Shown here in pieces: positions 23,227-35,158 of a stretch of DNA of 64,000 nucleotides. The notes beneath the pieces are model-generated. The model searched no databases. It saw only the letters and a program-made list of their open reading frames with translations, and was not told where the DNA came from. A program made the translations under genes and the position numbers. The DNA is from Lineus longissimus. Its lineage: Eukaryota > Nemertea > Pilidiophora > Heteronemertea > Lineidae. The stretch's first letter is position 1; each line of letters starts with the position of its first letter. The stretch is taken from the NCBI RefSeq assembly GCF_910592395.1, contig NC_088312.1:17491292-17555291 (forward strand), in the 5' to 3' direction.

Positions 23227-24130
23227 AAAAAGTAGGCCAAATCAAAAACTTGGATATTATGTCATGAAGTCTCATCAGAAGTATTGACAGTAAAAATAGA
23301 CAGATAGGAATCACACTGACTTGGTCATTTTGGCTGTTCTACCAGAGGGGGTTCATTCCTGGCACTGCTTTGATATTGTTGTAAGTAGGCATGCAGGCTA
23401 TTTACAATACATACTTACTGTTGAAATATTGCCTAATTTAGCTATAGTCTTGAAATAGAGAGGAGCAAATACACAGAGAGAAATCACACTGACTTGGTCA
23501 AGTCATGTGTAACCTTGGGCAACACAATTTTCTATAATAATGTGTTCATAGGATATTACAAACTTGACCTACTTATCACTGAAAAGTTGGTCACATTGAC
23601 CTACTTTTTTGGTCAACATGTAGAGATGCTCAATAAGTGTCTACATACCAAATTTAAAGAGTCTACAAAAAGTGATGACGAAACGTGCCACCTGCGGTGA
23701 AATTAAAGAGTTTGACCTCTGTAACCTTAAAAAGTAGGTCAAATCAAAAACCCGGGTATTATGTCATGAAGTCTCTTCAGAGGTATCCACAGAAAAAAAT
23801 TCAAGAACCTAGCTATCAGCATTCATGAGATATTGGCCAATTAAGGTTTTCAAAGATGGCCGCCTGGAGCCCAGAAAGTAGGTCAAATTGCAATGATTTT
23901 CGGTATGTCAGGTCATGCTGTCATAAGACATCCACACACCAAGTTTCAACCTCTTAGACTCAATGGTGAGCAAACGTGCCACCATTGTTGACGGACGCCG
24001 GACGGACGGCCCGACACGCGGCCCGACAGACGGACGGCCCGACAGACGACGGACGACGGACAAGACGTGACGACATAAGCTCAAAATGGTATTTTTCGCC
24101 AAATTAATCCCCCACTGGGGGTGGGTTAAC
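23227..24130 (+). repeat. R-family fragments, subfamily with GGACGGCCC tract
   Basis: Units with TTGACCTCTGTAACCTTAAAAAGTAGGTCAAATC (about 23712) and GAAACGTGCCACC (23682) continue to a GACGGACGGCCCGACA-type simple tract (23985-24060) and a degraded end, ATAAGCTCAAAATGG. Fills the right end of pB2. Confidence 0.55.
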
Positions 24131-24160
24131 GGAAAACAAATTCCACAGTTAAGTGGTTAA

Positions 24161-25250
24161 TCGTAGTAAATTCTCATTTGCATAGATTTTATGAATGAAT
24201 TGGTCATTGTGTTGCCACCCATGCATAGAACCGGCGCCATATTGCCTTATTGAAAACGGAACTTGTGCATGCAAATCTGAACAGCCTCGAGCGCTGCACA
24301 ACCCGCAGATCGGGACCTATAGTTGATAATTTTGCTACAGACATGACAGATGTCACTACTGGAGGTTTCGGACCTCTTTAAAATGGGCTTGAGCTTTCAT
24401 CATGGCTTCCAGTTGAAACTTTCGCTGCGGCCACCATATTTCAGCCAGCGCCGCCATGTGCTGACACTGCAGTTGATACTAAGGCCACATTAAAAAAATT
24501 GCTTCCTACTCATCAGCGGCCGCGTGAATTTTTCGGCCCGGGTTGATATTTTAAAGATTTTATACACAAATTATAAAACCTCCGGATGCCACATCTGCCT
24601 GCAACAATGTCAAATTTAACGCTTTACCAGCCTAGAAAAACAGTGAGGACTATATTCTCCAAATGATGATGGCAATGTTGATTGATTCTTTTTCAAACAT
24701 TTTCATTGAGTCTGCTGTTCCCCAGTGGCCATTGAACATACGACCATGATGAATCGGTATTCGTCAAAAGTCACTTTGCATTCCTCAGAGTCAGAGATGC
24801 ATGGCACAAACTTGCACAGTGATGAAATTTAAATCGAATAGTGTCGAGATTGACTGGAGTTTTCATTATTGTAGCAGATTTTTTATTCCATTTCACCACA
24901 AAAATCCACTTTACCAAAAAAATATAATATAAAAATTATAAAACATAAAATATAAATTAAGATACACCCGTGTGCGGGAGTAATGGGAAATGACGAGAGC
25001 AACTTGCAGAAGCTACAATCAATTTTCTTTGGTTTTTCAAAATGGCGCTGAATTAACTCCGTAAACTTTACCGATTTCTCCGAGCTGTTCCGGTCGTGGT
25101 TGCTATCCCATTGGTTGAAATTAATTCAAATCTTCATGGGAATTTGCTACATATGCCTAAGAAATTGGCCAATTATATTTATATTTTTATTAGGGAAATA
25201 TCCATCCTAAATAATGACAGAAAAGGGTGGTTTATTTCAATTTTGTGTCG
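24161..25250. other. Non-coding, no feature recognised
   Basis: Right flank of pB2. AT-rich, with two GGCGCCATATTG-like phrases (24232, 24424). No ORF or repeat end supported. Confidence 0.4.
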
Positions 25251-25254
25251 ACAT

Positions 25255-25710
25255 GGTCGAGGTCACGTGGCATAAACAAAACAATCGCACACACCCATCC
25301 AAAAAAGGCACTTTAAGAAAAACAAATACGTTTTTCCTGCTTAAAACCACATTGACGACTTTAAGTTGATTTGTCTACTGCCTAAATCTGAAGTATCAAA
25401 ATGAATCACAACGAGAACTAGCTCTATTTAGCTCTATTTGCGTGAAGAATTTGGGTGAGCGACATTCTGCAACCTAGTGGCCAATAATCAAACTACTTTC
25501 ATGTTCAAGGTCTTAAACAAACTTTCATGTTCAAGGACTTAAACAAAAAAATCGAACGCACACGTCCATCCAAAAAAGGCAAATATGTTTTTCCTGCTTA
25601 AAACCAAACTGATGACGAAGTTATATTGGTCTACTGCCCAAATCTGAAGTATCAAAATGAATCACAAACTAGAACTTTGCTCTCTATTTTGCTATAGTTG
25701 CGTGGCAAAA
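25255..25710 (+). repeat. Imperfect tandem duplication, ~290-bp offset
   Basis: CATCCAAAAAAGGCA ... TTTTTCCTGCTTAAAACCA ... CTGAAGTATCAAAATGAATCACAA occurs at about 25275-25430 and again at about 25565-25690, with indels. No coding content. Confidence 0.6.
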
Positions 25711-26195
25711 TTCGATCAACTGGACAATAAGCACCCTGGGTGCCATAACACTAGACAAACAGCACCCAGCTTCTTTTTGCCTGGCTTACGGATCTTAGGG
25801 ACGAGGACGTTTCTTGCAATCTCGTTTCATCTCGCGCCGTGGTACTTGCGGCATTAGCAGTGTGCGAAATAAAAAGAATAGATAAACAGAAAAAAACGCG
25901 TTTAGGCCTCTAGGTCTTTGAAAGCACATTTCGGATGATTTAATTTATTCAGAAAAGGTATGTAGGAGGGATATATTCAGAGAATGAAAAATTGTGTGAT
26001 GACAAAATGAATGGATCTGCTGCGTATTTGGAAACAGGGACAGTCGCCATCTTGCAAAATGATGGTTATCGTGACACGTGACCTCCGTGAGCGTGGGGCC
26101 AACCTCGGTTACATAGAAAAATGTAGAAGAAGCTGGGTGCTGTTTGTTTTTGAGTGTAACGGCACCCAGGGTGCTTATTGTCCAGTCGATCTCGA
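25711..26195. mobile_element. Non-autonomous element with ~60-bp TIRs
   Basis: Left arm 25711-25773 (TTCGATCAACTGGACAATAA...CAGCACCCAGCTTCTT) is matched in inverted form by 26127-26195 (AAGAAGCTGGGTGCTG...TTATTGTCCAGTCGATCTCGAA). The ~350-bp interior has no ORF. The superfamily cannot be told from the ends. Confidence 0.65.
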
Positions 26196-26527
26196 ACCTG
26201 GGTACCATTTGTCAGCATCCAGGACAACATCCACCCTTTCAGCCCTAGTGGTAGATAATACCTCCATGCATGCACGACCTAACAGTACTGCAACCATGCA
26301 TGCACGACCTAACACTGCAACCATATACATGCAATAAATGAATAAGCATGCGAACTCATGCATTCATGAACTAACTTTACTTTACTTACTCGTACTCATG
26401 AACATTATTTCAATATTTTCATCACTGCCATTAGCAAAGCATTCTGACTTGATATAATCATGGTGTGCTCCATTTGGTTCCATGTCAGCAAAGTTTAGCC
26501 TATCTCTTTCTTCAGTGCGATGTATGT

Positions 26528-26592
26528 ACAAGCCTATCGGCGCCAGGTTCACAAGAGGATTGGTTAGACCACAGGCTACTGTTCAAAACTTA
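26528..26592 (+). repeat. Dispersed direct repeat, copy 1
   Basis: ACAAGCCTATCGGCGCCAGG... is repeated at 28690-28752 with a few changes. A 20-bp motif just right of it (26604-26625) is found inverted at 33339-33358. Confidence 0.5.
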
Positions 26593-26782
26593 GTAGGCTA
26601 ATATCCAATCTTGACACTAGAGGCGCTGATTTCGTTCTAAATTTTTTAATTTCGACACTGTGGCCCTCGATATAAGCTCAATGATATAAAATGTCAGAAA
26701 ATGTGTTTTACGGTGTACTTCCTTCGTTTATTGGTAAGTAGGCCCTAAGACAAGTATAGACCCCCAGCGCTGTTATAGGCCT

Positions 26783-27701
26783 ACTCTAAAACCTCGAATA
26801 CAGTGAATGAGGCTCCACCCAAATTCATTACAATGGTTTGAATGGGGATGGGCCAATAAGTTGGGTATTCTTTTATTGATGGCACTGGCCAATGGAGTCG
26901 CATGTGTTCTTGCTCTGATCCTGGTTTACATTGACAGTGAATTGTGTCGTTTCTTTAAAATTTATATTAGAGTTTTTCCCGAATGTACGCGATGATGACG
27001 TGCTCCATTAACAGGACGTAACATCTATTTTAAAATGCGTTTCCAAAGTGATTGCATGAGTACAACCCATTCGTGTCGTATATCACTGGAATTGCCCGAT
27101 TCCCCTGATTCTGCAGGATGTTAAATCGGGCATTTTATTTCTTTGAATAATTCATAACCGGCGCATAAGCTCCTAGCTCTTTTCACCATACCAAATGGCA
27201 ATGTATTGCCAATTGGGCCGGACAATCACGGAAAACCCCAAATATTATGCATTTCTTCCTGGATAATTCTTACAGTGACCATTCTCCCATGAAAGACAGT
27301 TGCTCACGCTACACAAAAAAAAAAAATCGCGGGTCAACCATTGAACTTTTGAGATATGTTGAATTTTGCACAAATCAGCGAAAAACGCACCAACTGGTAC
27401 TGGACGGCATTTCAACACGGGGCCGACGCACATCCCAAGTTCAGTATACACTTACGTCGGCAACAACAGTAAAGTGTGTAGTTTCTTGTTAGCCGCCAAT
27501 TGAGTAGCGCTCCACGTTTCAGAAACTCAAAAAAACATTACAAAACATCTTTTCCCAAACAACTGCTAAGTCAAAGATTTTTTAAGGAACTACGGCCGCG
27601 CATGAATACAAAAAAAACTCCCTAATGAGGACTTAGAATCCCTCCTCCATTGTAATGAATGGGGGCGGAGCCTCATTCCTTGTGTTCGATGTTTTAGAGT
27701 A
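26783..27701. mobile_element. TA-flanked element with ~54-bp TIRs
   Basis: CTCTAAAACCTCGAATACAG...CATTACAATGG (26785-26837) pairs with CCATTGTAATGAATGG...GTTTTAGAG (27647-27699). Both ends are flanked by TA, the Tc1/mariner-type target. The interior (about 26965-27635) belongs to another repeat that also occurs, inverted, at 59036-59727. No transposase. Confidence 0.65.
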
Positions 27702-28689
27702 TATATATGATGTAAACTTTAAAAAAATTTTTTGTTTTTAATGTACTGTGCAACATTTTGATCATCACTGTCACATTCACTAAGCCTACTCCAATCCATA
27801 GGATGGGCACCAGGACCTGGGGGTACCCTCTTGTTGTATTAGTGGGTTCCTAGCATCCTTAGAACAATTGATGTCGGACTCGGATATCACTTATAAATCG
27901 TATGTTTCAAACATAGAACTCTCTTATTACAGATTCGGTCTCAGCTCCGTAATGACACAACTCGTTCTCCCAGAGGAGGCTTACCAATAACCCACACTAG
28001 ATGGCAGCGCTGTTACCATTCATGTCCTCTGCTAATACCAATATGACATTCCCCCCCCCCTAATTTACTTAAGTTTTCACCAGGAAACAGAGTCAGTTTT
28101 ACAAGATTTCAGAAACTCCTACATAAACCTAGAGCGCATAATTCACATTCCGTTGCTGCCACTTCAATTTTTTTATACAGGATGATGACTTAACTGATAG
28201 ATCAAATAAACTTATTTGCCATTCACCTTATTACGGTGGCTGGGAAAGGACATCGAAATGTTTTTTTCTGGGCGGGACGACTTATTATCAAGTCGGTGAG
28301 ACGACTTACGGAAACAAGGCTGAGCCTGCGAAGCCGTTTCGGCGTAATCACCACATATATCCAGTCAGGTATTAGCATGACGCGATCGTCCGCTGATCAT
28401 ACTCCGTTGCCGCATACTGAGCGATTCGGACCCGAGGCATATCAACCAGTCAGCTGCAATGAATCGATTTGCAATATTGTAAACGCATCGCAAACGAAGC
28501 CATGCATTGCAACTCAAATAGTTACAATGCATGCTCAATGTCCGTTCTACTTGCGATTCATCAATAAGTTTCAACGGTAAATGACGTCGCACAACCGGCC
28601 GTATACATTGTGGAGTGATTTATTGCAACTTCTTTCATAAATCGCTAATTTTGAGATTGGCTTGGTCTTCAAAACCACAGGAAACAAAA
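27702..28689. other. Non-coding, no feature recognised
   Basis: Contains a run of ten C (28050) and short ORFs without recognisable domains. Nothing supported. Confidence 0.4.
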
Positions 28690-28752
28690 ACAAGCCTATC
28701 GGCCGCAGGTTCACAATTGGATCGGTTGGACCACAGGCCACTGAAACTTAGG
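28690..28752 (+). repeat. Dispersed direct repeat, copy 2
   Basis: ACAAGCCTATCGGCCGCAGG...; see copy 1 at 26528-26592. Confidence 0.5.
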
Positions 28753-28809
28753 CACTGCTTTAAAGCTTGATATACTTTCACATTGCCATTGCCAATTGCC
28801 TTTTGCCAG

Positions 28810-29159
28810 GGCCATGTAGAATTAGCGGAATGAGCGGAATGAGCGTATTCCGTATAAGATATGATATAATTTCAAACAAAATGAACTTAATGAATTCATT
28901 AAGTTTTAATTCGTTGGATCCGCCACAAAGATTATTCAAAAATCGCTTTTTACAGTCGTTAAGCCATGACTCGCAATGAGGACATGAAAACTGGTCTGTA
29001 GAGACAGTTTAGTTCAGTCGGTAGCCGTGCGCAGCGCTGTATTACCGTACGTCCTTTCGTCTTCAGAGTTCAGGCATGGCGACGATCATCGCGAAAAATA
29101 CTGGCTTTTCCATGTGATTGAAGCCCAGAATCCGCTCATTCCGCTAATTCTACATGGCC
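28810..29159. mobile_element. 350-bp MITE with perfect 29-bp TIRs
   Basis: The arms at 28810-28838 and 29131-29159 are exact reverse complements (GGCCATGTAGAATTAGCGGA and on). The flanks TTTGCCAG and TTTGCGAG agree at 7 of 8 positions if one extra A belongs to the right end, so an 8-bp hAT-type duplication is possible. No coding sequence. Confidence 0.72.
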
Positions 29160-29519
29160 ATTTGCGAGGTATTGAACTAACCCATGAAAAGATCAGGGTC
29201 CGGAGAGAGTGATCGCTGCTGGGGCACTTCTGATCGCTGCTGGGAACCGCTTTGATGATCGCCGCTCAGGCCCTCACGTGACCGGCTCTCCAATAAGCAC
29301 TTTGCCAGTGCGCATGCGTCGATTATGAATGGAGACTGGCCAGGCGATGCAGCGAAATCTTTTTTGCATATTCTATCAATAGTTGAGTCATTGGTTTTAA
29401 CCCTTTCATGGTAGTTTTCGCGCTCGTTTAGATTTTGTTTATGGCTTCGGATGCGACTGGTGGACTGGATGGGAGTTGATATTATCAGACTCATTATTTT
29501 ATCAGGACATACTCCGGCT
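29160..29519. other. Flank of the Penelope-like element
   Basis: No gene recognised. Short tandem TCGCTGCTGGG at 29211-29243. Confidence 0.35.
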
Positions 29520-29584
29520 CTCGATATTTCTATATATTGCTGTACCCCACGCTATGAATAAATATAGTCTTGTACACGTAGTTC

Positions 29585-30325
29585 CTAATTTCCTGTAATA
29601 GATGTAAGTTGGCTCATGGCGTTTAGTCCCAAAGGTCTGGCAGTACGCAGTGTGTAGTTCCATTTGGATTCACGTTCCAAGAGTGTGGTGTCTGAGTTGA
29701 CTTTCTCTAGACCACAGGCTTTGAAGTTCTTAATACTATGGTCTGGCAAGTTGAAATGAGTAGCAACCGACGTTGGTTTCTGTTTGGATATGTCGGATCT
29801 ATGTTCTCCCAATCTAGTTTTGAGTGGGCGTGAAGTTTAGCCTACATACTGCATACTGCATAAAGTGCATTCTATAAGATATATAACTGCCTTGGAGTTG
29901 CAGTTGATTCTCTCTCTGATTTTATGAGTAGAGTTTGTGATTCTGCTAGTAACCTGGGAAGTGGAGTTCATGTTTTTACAGTTTATGCATTGTGATCTGT
30001 TCCATTTAAAGCTACCTTTCCCCAGTGGGAGAGCAAAGGGGAGAGTACTTTGTGTCTCTCAGATGGCTGTGTTTTCCGTAGGTTGTGCTTTAATTTTAGC
30101 ACTGGTGAGGATGTCCCTGAGGTTTTTACATCTCCTGTAGCTCACCAGGGGGCTAGCAGAATCTAGTGCTCTTCTCATTTTTTCTGAACAGGTAAGGTTG
30201 TCCCAATGTCTATTCACAATCTCATTGAGATTGGGAAGTGATGGATTGAATGAAGTAACCATAGGAATGAGATTGTGGGTTGAAGTGTCCTTTGATTTCA
30301 CTTCCATGAGTCTTTCTCTGTCCAT
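29585..30325 (-). pseudogene. PLE thumb region and GIY-YIG endonuclease
   Basis: The 30325-30059 piece has the post-RT segment (PMVTSFNPSLPNLNEIVNRH, PLVSYRRCKNLRDIL). The 29905-29585 piece has the endonuclease: AVIYLIECTLCSMQYVG, a TAG, SRPLKTRLGEHRSDI, THFNLPDHS, LLERESKWNYTLRT. In Penelope this nuclease nicks the target. Separate frames; broken. Confidence 0.8.
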
Positions 30326-30399
30326 GTTACGGACCTTGCTTACTGCTTCCTTGAGATGGGAAAGTTTATGTCCTTCAGGTGGAGATTATGAATAAGATT

Positions 30400-31849
30400 G
30401 TCACAGTGTGAGTCATAGTCCTCAATTTTCGAACAAATCCTTCGAATTCTAATAGCTTGACTGAAAGCTATGCCTTTCTTGGTATGGCCTGGATGTCAAG
30501 AACTTGAATGCAGATAGCTATGGCAATCCCTGGGTTTAGTGAACAAGTTGGTTTGTTTGGTGTTATCGGAGTCTGTGCTTGGTGTCCAAAAAGTCTATCT
30601 TGAGTTCACTAATGTCTGACTCAAATTTTATAGTGGGATGATTTTCATTCATCTCGGCTCATCTCGGTTTTCAATACTTTCTCTGCCATGTAGCTAGAGT
30701 AGGTAGATATCATCAATGAATCTGCAGTTGAGTTCGGGTTTCTGGGTTTGAGTGTCCCAAAATTTGGTTTCCCAGTCTCCTAGGAATAGGTTGGCATGTG
30801 AAGGTGCCATGGAGGTGCCCATAGTTGTGCCTGAGGTTTGTAGATATTCACTGTCATTGAATGTTATGCCTTTTGGTTTTGAGTATCAGTTCAGCTGCTT
30901 GTACTAGTATGCCCGTAGGGACTGATTTCTTAGTGCGTTTATCCAGGTAGTTGCCCATGGCTGCTAGGCCTTCATTGTGTGGGATGTTGGTGTACAGTGA
31001 TTTAACATCAAGTGTGACCAATAGTGGTTTATGTTTTTGATGTTCTTGTGGATCTAGTTTGATTTCTTTAAGTTTGTTGAGGAAATCGGCTGTGTCTCTG
31101 ATGTATGTAGATAGGGTTTCCACCAATGGTCTAAGGTGGGAATCAACATATTTGGATAAGTTCTCAGTGCAACTATTGTTGCCAGAGACGATTGGTCTCC
31201 CGGGGTTACCCTTTTTGTGAATCTTGGGGAGACAGTAGAAGTTTGGGGTTCTTGAGTTTGATGGATATAGGAATTTGTAGGTCTTTTCATCAATGATGTT
31301 TTTATCTTTCATGTGATCCACTAGGTGTTGAGTCATGAGTTCATGTCTTTTGGTGAGGTTGGTGTCTTGTTTAGAGTAGAAGTTGGTGTCTGTGAGTTGT
31401 CTTTCACATTCACTAATGTAATCTTTAGTATTAAGTATTACTGTGGCCCCACCTTTATCAGCTCGTTTGATGGTGATCTCTTGATTGTTACGTAGGGATT
31501 GGAGTGCGTTCCTCTCTTCCTTGCTAATGTTGTCTCTGTGTTTATTAGCTTTGGCTTTATTAAGGGTCATGGATGTGGTCGCAATGTATGTTTCAAGGTT
31601 GGCATTGCCGACAGGGGGTGGGGTCCAAGAAGATTTAAGTCTGAATCCCAGGTCAGTCTGGAGTGGGTCTTGCCAATCTGGTTCTGTCTGGGCAAAGAAT
31701 TCTTTGAGTCTGATTCTACGAAAGTATTCCTCAAAGTCTTGGTTTAGTTGGTAGTTGTCATAGGTAGGTGGGGCAGGACAAAAGTTAAGGCCCTTGCTAA
31801 GTAGGTTAAATTCATTTTCACTGAGTTTATAGCTACTTAGAATTGACAA
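30400..31849 (-). pseudogene. PLE reverse transcriptase
   Basis: An open frame of 331 codons (31849-30854) carries RT motifs in order: IKRADKGGATVILN (about 130-143), FYCLPKIHKKGNPGRPIVSG (about 200-220), LVTLDVKSLYTNIPHNEG (first catalytic Asp). The frame then breaks. The catalytic box CRFIDDIYLL lies at about 30700-30727 in a downstream piece. The FIDD box and GRPIVS motif are Penelope-type. A frameshift near 30855 and stops after FIDDIYLL inactivate it. Confidence 0.86.
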
Positions 31850-32289
31850 CTGATTTTCTCAATTCTTTTTGTTTTTCTGCCTTTAGCGAGTTTGGTTTTG
31901 GTTTTTGTTTAGTTTACCCCCCCCCCCCCCCCCAGGATTGCCATTGCATTCTGGTTCAAGCCCATGTTTTCTAGGCCTACCTGACTGAGATTGTTCCCTT
32001 GTCTTTGACTTTGTCGTGGTCATTGTGGGCTGATGTTGTTGCTTGCTTGGTCTCTTTGTTGCAATGTCCTGGTTGTGTTTCTGGAGGTTGACCTTGGTCT
32101 TCTGCCTCTTCCTGCGGTGGTTCCTCTGACGTTTTTTGGCTGTTGCTCTTGGGGTTGTTTCTGGGTAGGTCCTCCCCGGCTGGAGCCTCTACGTCGGGGG
32201 TCTTGTGCTGGTGTGGCAGGTGGGTTATGCGTGAGGTTGTCGCTCTGCCTGTCGAACTTTCTCTCTTTGCGATTGATGTGTTCGATTCG

Positions 32290-32960
32290 TCAGGTGTTGA
32301 TCGTTCTCTCTAGCCATTGTATGCATCTAGCGTATAGTTGTGGATTTACAGACGTTTGTAGATTCGCCTTTGCTGTCTCAAGGTCCATCTCGAATTGGTG
32401 AATGGTTTCATCTAGGTTGCGTAGTAGTAGTACCATTAATCGACTAGAGGTGTCTTTGAGAATGCTCTGCCATTGATGTGTAAAGTCTTCATTCTCTTGA
32501 CACAGGGAGGGTTCCATGTTGATGGTGAACCCTGGTGGGACAATGTTCTGGTCAATATATTTAGCCAGGTATTCTTTGTGTAGATTATATCGCATGCATT
32601 TGTCCATCAATGATTTGGTTCTTACATAGTGACACAAGGCATATGTTCGTACCTGTGGTGGTTGAGTTGAGTTGTGTCTGGTAGGCGAGGTTGGCCTAAA
32701 TCGTACACGGTGTTGCGGTGACGATTGGTCTCCGTTTTTAGTTGATTCGGTGTCTTTGTGAGGAAAGTCTTTTGTCTGGTTCTGTTCAGATGAAGAGCCT
32801 GCCTGTTTCTCTAGTTAGGCCTCTGTGGTCTCCATGTTGGTGGTTTGCAGTCTTGCATTAGCGATCAGGCCTGGTATACCTGACTGGGTGTCGTGAATGT
32901 ATGTCCCTGCGGCACTGCCTGGGAAGACGCGATTGCCTGTGTTTGATCTCTCAGCCATAT
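32290..32960 (-). pseudogene. PLE N-terminal region
   Basis: The frame from about 32957 runs through a TAA near 32817 (between ETTEA and LEKQAGSSSEQ) into a polar, low-complexity stretch. The helical domain follows (SLMDKCMRYNLHKEYLAKYI, NIVPPGFTINMEPS, WQSILKDTSSRLMVLLL), typical of the region before the RT in Penelope ORFs. It ends at a TGA (32288-32290); the frame then continues through a Gln/Arg-rich linker toward the RT. Confidence 0.68.
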
Positions 32961-33200
32961 CTGTGACTCTGGTCTTCGATGGTGGCGTCAAACTGTTGGT
33001 CTCTGTTGATGAGTCAGAGGATGTGGATGTGCTTTGTTTAGCTCCTCTATACGGTTCCGGGTTCCTGTTTCTGTTTCTGATCCTGTTTCCGGTAGTTCAT
33101 AAGTCACCTGCTATGCCTTTTTTATTCAACTTATCCCCATCGAGTCCCATCGCATACACATACGGTACCCGTGTGCTTATGAGGGGGGGGGGGGGGGGGC

Positions 33201-35158
33201 TTAGCATGACTGGGGTAGATATCTATTTTGAGTTCTTAGCTCGGGTTCCTGTATCTAATTCGGCGATACTAGATCGATAGGTAAATTGATCGCTCCTGGG
33301 GACCTTCAGAGGGTCTCAACTGAATTGCGAGTAATAAACGCCTCTAGTGTCAAGATTGAATACTCGTAAGAACACATCGAAATTATCCACAAAAATAAGA
33401 AATAAATTGCAATAAACATAGAAAACGTGCACACATGAATTTTGGCGAAAAAAACCAGGTTTGTCAATCACGTTCTACTTTACAATTCGGCATTCTCAAA
33501 GGTTTCTAATTCATGAAGTGAATATACTCTCAACAATGTAGACATATTTTCGTCATTCCCACATAACTGTTCAACAGTCAACGTCCAACGACAATCCCAC
33601 TCGACAAATAGTAAAATTAATTCATATCAAATACCTTTAAAACCTTTTATTTGATTTTAAAAGCAGTTATCAAGTAAACGGACCTCACCCAAAATATCCA
33701 CGAAACGGACAAATGACCACGAAAACATCTTTTCTAAAAAAAACTAGCGATTCATACCAAATAAATCTGACGGGAGACAAAACTGCATATACACAAATTT
33801 AGCTAGGTTATGAAAAAATAATAAGACCTGTGATAGATTTCAAGGAGAAAATCGACTAAGAAAAACATTTAGAGGCAAAAATAAGGATCACAAGTGTGAA
33901 CCAACAATGATGAATTGCAACTCGATTCATTGCAACTAACTGCAACAAGCTGAGTTGCTTTCAACTTCAAACGAATCTCTCAGTGTGCGGCTGGCATACC
34001 GAGGTTGACAGAGATAATCAGCACTAGGTACTTTGTCTCCAGGTACTTTAGCCAGAGTCACACTGGATGACCTACCTCAAAACCAAACGCCCAGAAAGTG
34101 AACATTTCAGTAAGGATGTCAATTTCAAGAAAAACAACGGGTAACATTAATTTGGTCCAACAGTAACGTTCTGCGAAGAATACTAGTACATGTTTTTCTT
34201 TATTTTGTGGACACCCAGTGGCCACTGTTTTGCAAAAAAAATATGAAAGTTAAACAAACTTGGGGAGTTGCTGAAAAATCGTCCTTGGGCACAAAATGGC
34301 TTTTGTTTTGCTTACCGGTAGAAGCGCGAAGCGCTTAGCACACGCACGCCCACTCCATAAAGTTTTCAAAAATAAGCCCTAAGATATAAACAGAAAGGAA
34401 ACAATTACCATTACCATGGTTAACGACCTATAATGATGACTATTTACGTAAGATGCAGAGTAAATCAAATGGATTTTGTGATGGGAGGCTCGCTCGCGAA
34501 AGTTCATGCGACGAGGTGCAAACGCCCCGTAAAATACCTGGAAACAAGGTGCTTAAAGACTGGAACCGCCAAGACAGTTCGTATGATCTCGTTTTCATTT
34601 CCCGCGTATCGGGTGATCAGAGCGAGGCATGAATGAAACATGGCGCCTAGCTGTCAATCATTCAGTGACGTCACTACTATGGAATTTACTACGAAAATTC
34701 ATGAATGAAAGATCGCATGACTCACGTGATTCTCACATGATTCTCAATAATAACAAATTGAACTGCGCATGCTCGGGCACTGGGGGCGGAGCTACAAATC
34801 TGAACTCGACTTTCTCGGGCGGTGAAAGTCGAAAAGTTGAATAAATCGCTCGGCGGTTCCAGTTCGCTTTAATGAAGACAAGGAAAGTAACCTTGTCCAC
34901 CCGCTGCATCAAGCACAGGTATGTCGATCTACGTACATTCTACATGCAATGACGCTGCGGCATAAATTATGCCAAATATGGGAAACAAGATGGCGTCACC
35001 TGTGAAAAAATAAATCGCTCCGCATAAAGCAGTACATTTACATGTAGTTGGTTTTAGGGTTGGGCGTTAGGCGCCGCAGGCCCATGTGCGCGCGCACCAG
35101 CTGCACTGAGGCTATTTCTTTCAGGTGTAAACAAATGGACGTATAAACACAGACACGA
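33201..35158. other. Non-coding, no feature recognised
   Basis: Apart from the 20-bp motif at 33339-33358 (inverted at 26604-26625), I see no ORF with a domain and no repeat ends. A GC-rich, CpG-bearing stretch at 34740-34930 ends with CAAGCACAG/GTATGTCG, a possible splice donor, but no coding frame supports an exon. Confidence 0.35.

Larger units (their letters stand above)
16672..24156 (+). mobile_element. piggyBac transposon pB2 with perfect 13-bp TIRs
   Basis: Left TIR CCACTTAACTGTG (16672-16684) and right TIR CACAGTTAAGTGG (24144-24156) are exact reverse complements. TTAA lies directly outside both (16668-16671 and 24157-24160). Just inside the left end is the palindrome ACGAGATATCTCGT (16689-16702), repeated as ACAAGATATCTCGT near 16733. 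The transposase lies at 16887-18061. The remaining ~6 kb is almost all inserted R/E repeats: R_A2, R_B2 with E1, and fragments. Confidence 0.92.
29520..33200 (-). mobile_element. Penelope-like element (PLE) with GIY-YIG
   Basis: Read on the minus strand: a disordered N-terminus from about 32957 (MAERSN...), the PLE N-terminal helical domain, RT, then a C-terminal GIY-YIG endonuclease, the canonical order of Penelope. Stops and frameshifts occur throughout. Homopolymers (17 C at 31918-31934, 18 G at 33182-33200) interrupt the upstream part. Penelope pseudo-LTRs were not found. Confidence 0.85.

Noticed and set aside
34740-34940. CpG-rich host promoter with first exon
   Set aside because: A donor-like CACAG/GTATG exists but no coding frame or second exon supports it.
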